DNA from: Eubacteriales Family XIII. Incertae Sedis bacterium
Lineage (GTDB): Bacteria; Bacillota; Clostridia; Peptostreptococcales; Anaerovoracaceae
Assembly: GCA_031278255.1 (NCBI GenBank)
Contig: JAITKU010000013.1
Span: 1-14,180, forward strand
Direction of reading: 5' to 3'
Length of the DNA stretch: 14,180 nt
The notes under the pieces were generated by a model. The model ran no database searches, was not told the DNA's origin, and worked only from the letters and a program-made list of their open reading frames with translations. The translations under genes were made by a program, and so were the position numbers. Positions 14,154 to 14,180 of this stretch are shown here, piece by piece. Each line of letters starts with the position of its first letter. Position 1 is the first letter of the stretch.

Positions 14154-14180
14154 ATGCAAGCCTACGAAGAAAGCCCGCAG
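14154..14180 (+). CDS. Start of an unidentified gene, cut by the window edge
   Basis: An ATG at 14154 opens nine codons (MQAYEESPQ) that run off the window. It is preceded by GGAG at 14141-14144 with 9-base spacing and by a plausible promoter whose leader consists mostly of the 9-bp repeats. Too little sequence is available to name a product. Genuine coding is supported by the promoter, ribosome site and start in the right order. Confidence 0.45.

Overview
The window looks like a chromosomal segment of a GC-rich, uncultured Clostridia-type bacterium (Bacillota). This rests on strong AAGGAGG-like ribosome binding sites, sigma-A type promoters, a lipobox-bearing sugar-binding lipoprotein, a short ACT-domain phosphoglycerate dehydrogenase of the kind seen in Clostridia, and a Pit/DUF47 phosphate pair. 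The lineage is inferred from gene style only; no rRNA or tRNA gene is visible. I see no phage, transposase, CRISPR or toxin-antitoxin module.

Layout. 1-342: a gene-free leader carrying two tandem copies of a hairpin-rich repeat of period 119 bp. 343-7076: five same-strand genes in close succession. They are a dCache hybrid histidine kinase with two receivers, an orphan RhaS/LsrB-like sugar-binding lipoprotein, a Y-family DNA polymerase (dinB), an HdeD-like membrane protein and an AI-2E family permease. The last has its own near-consensus promoter placed so that its mRNA could be leaderless. 7077-7415: a structured intergenic region ahead of a CPA1 Na+/H+ antiporter (7416-9485). The antiporter overlaps the convergent 5-formyl-THF cyclo-ligase gene by 10 bp. 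10055-10431: a divergent promoter region. 10432-12722: an operon of a Pit phosphate permease, its DUF47/PhoU-like partner (TTG start) and the RdgB/HAM1 nucleotide house-cleaning pyrophosphatase. It runs head-on into serA on the minus strand (12731-13900). 13901-14153: a divergent promoter region in which the leader of the next, cut-off gene is almost wholly made of 9-bp tandem repeats.

How the genes work together. The kinase and the sugar-binding lipoprotein could form a surface sensing pair, because the lipoprotein has no transporter genes beside it. The following genes (translesion polymerase, HdeD-like protein, permease, antiporter) have a stress and envelope flavour, but no shared pathway is demonstrated. 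Pit and DUF47 are a recognised functional pair. The remaining genes are housekeeping (folate, serine, nucleotide sanitation).

Most of the window is ordinary. The parts worth a second look are non-coding: the tandem hairpin repeat at the left edge, the structured antiporter leader with a possible short ORF, the potentially leaderless promoter, and the 9-bp repeat array at the right edge. I found no clear evidence of a previously undescribed multi-gene system.
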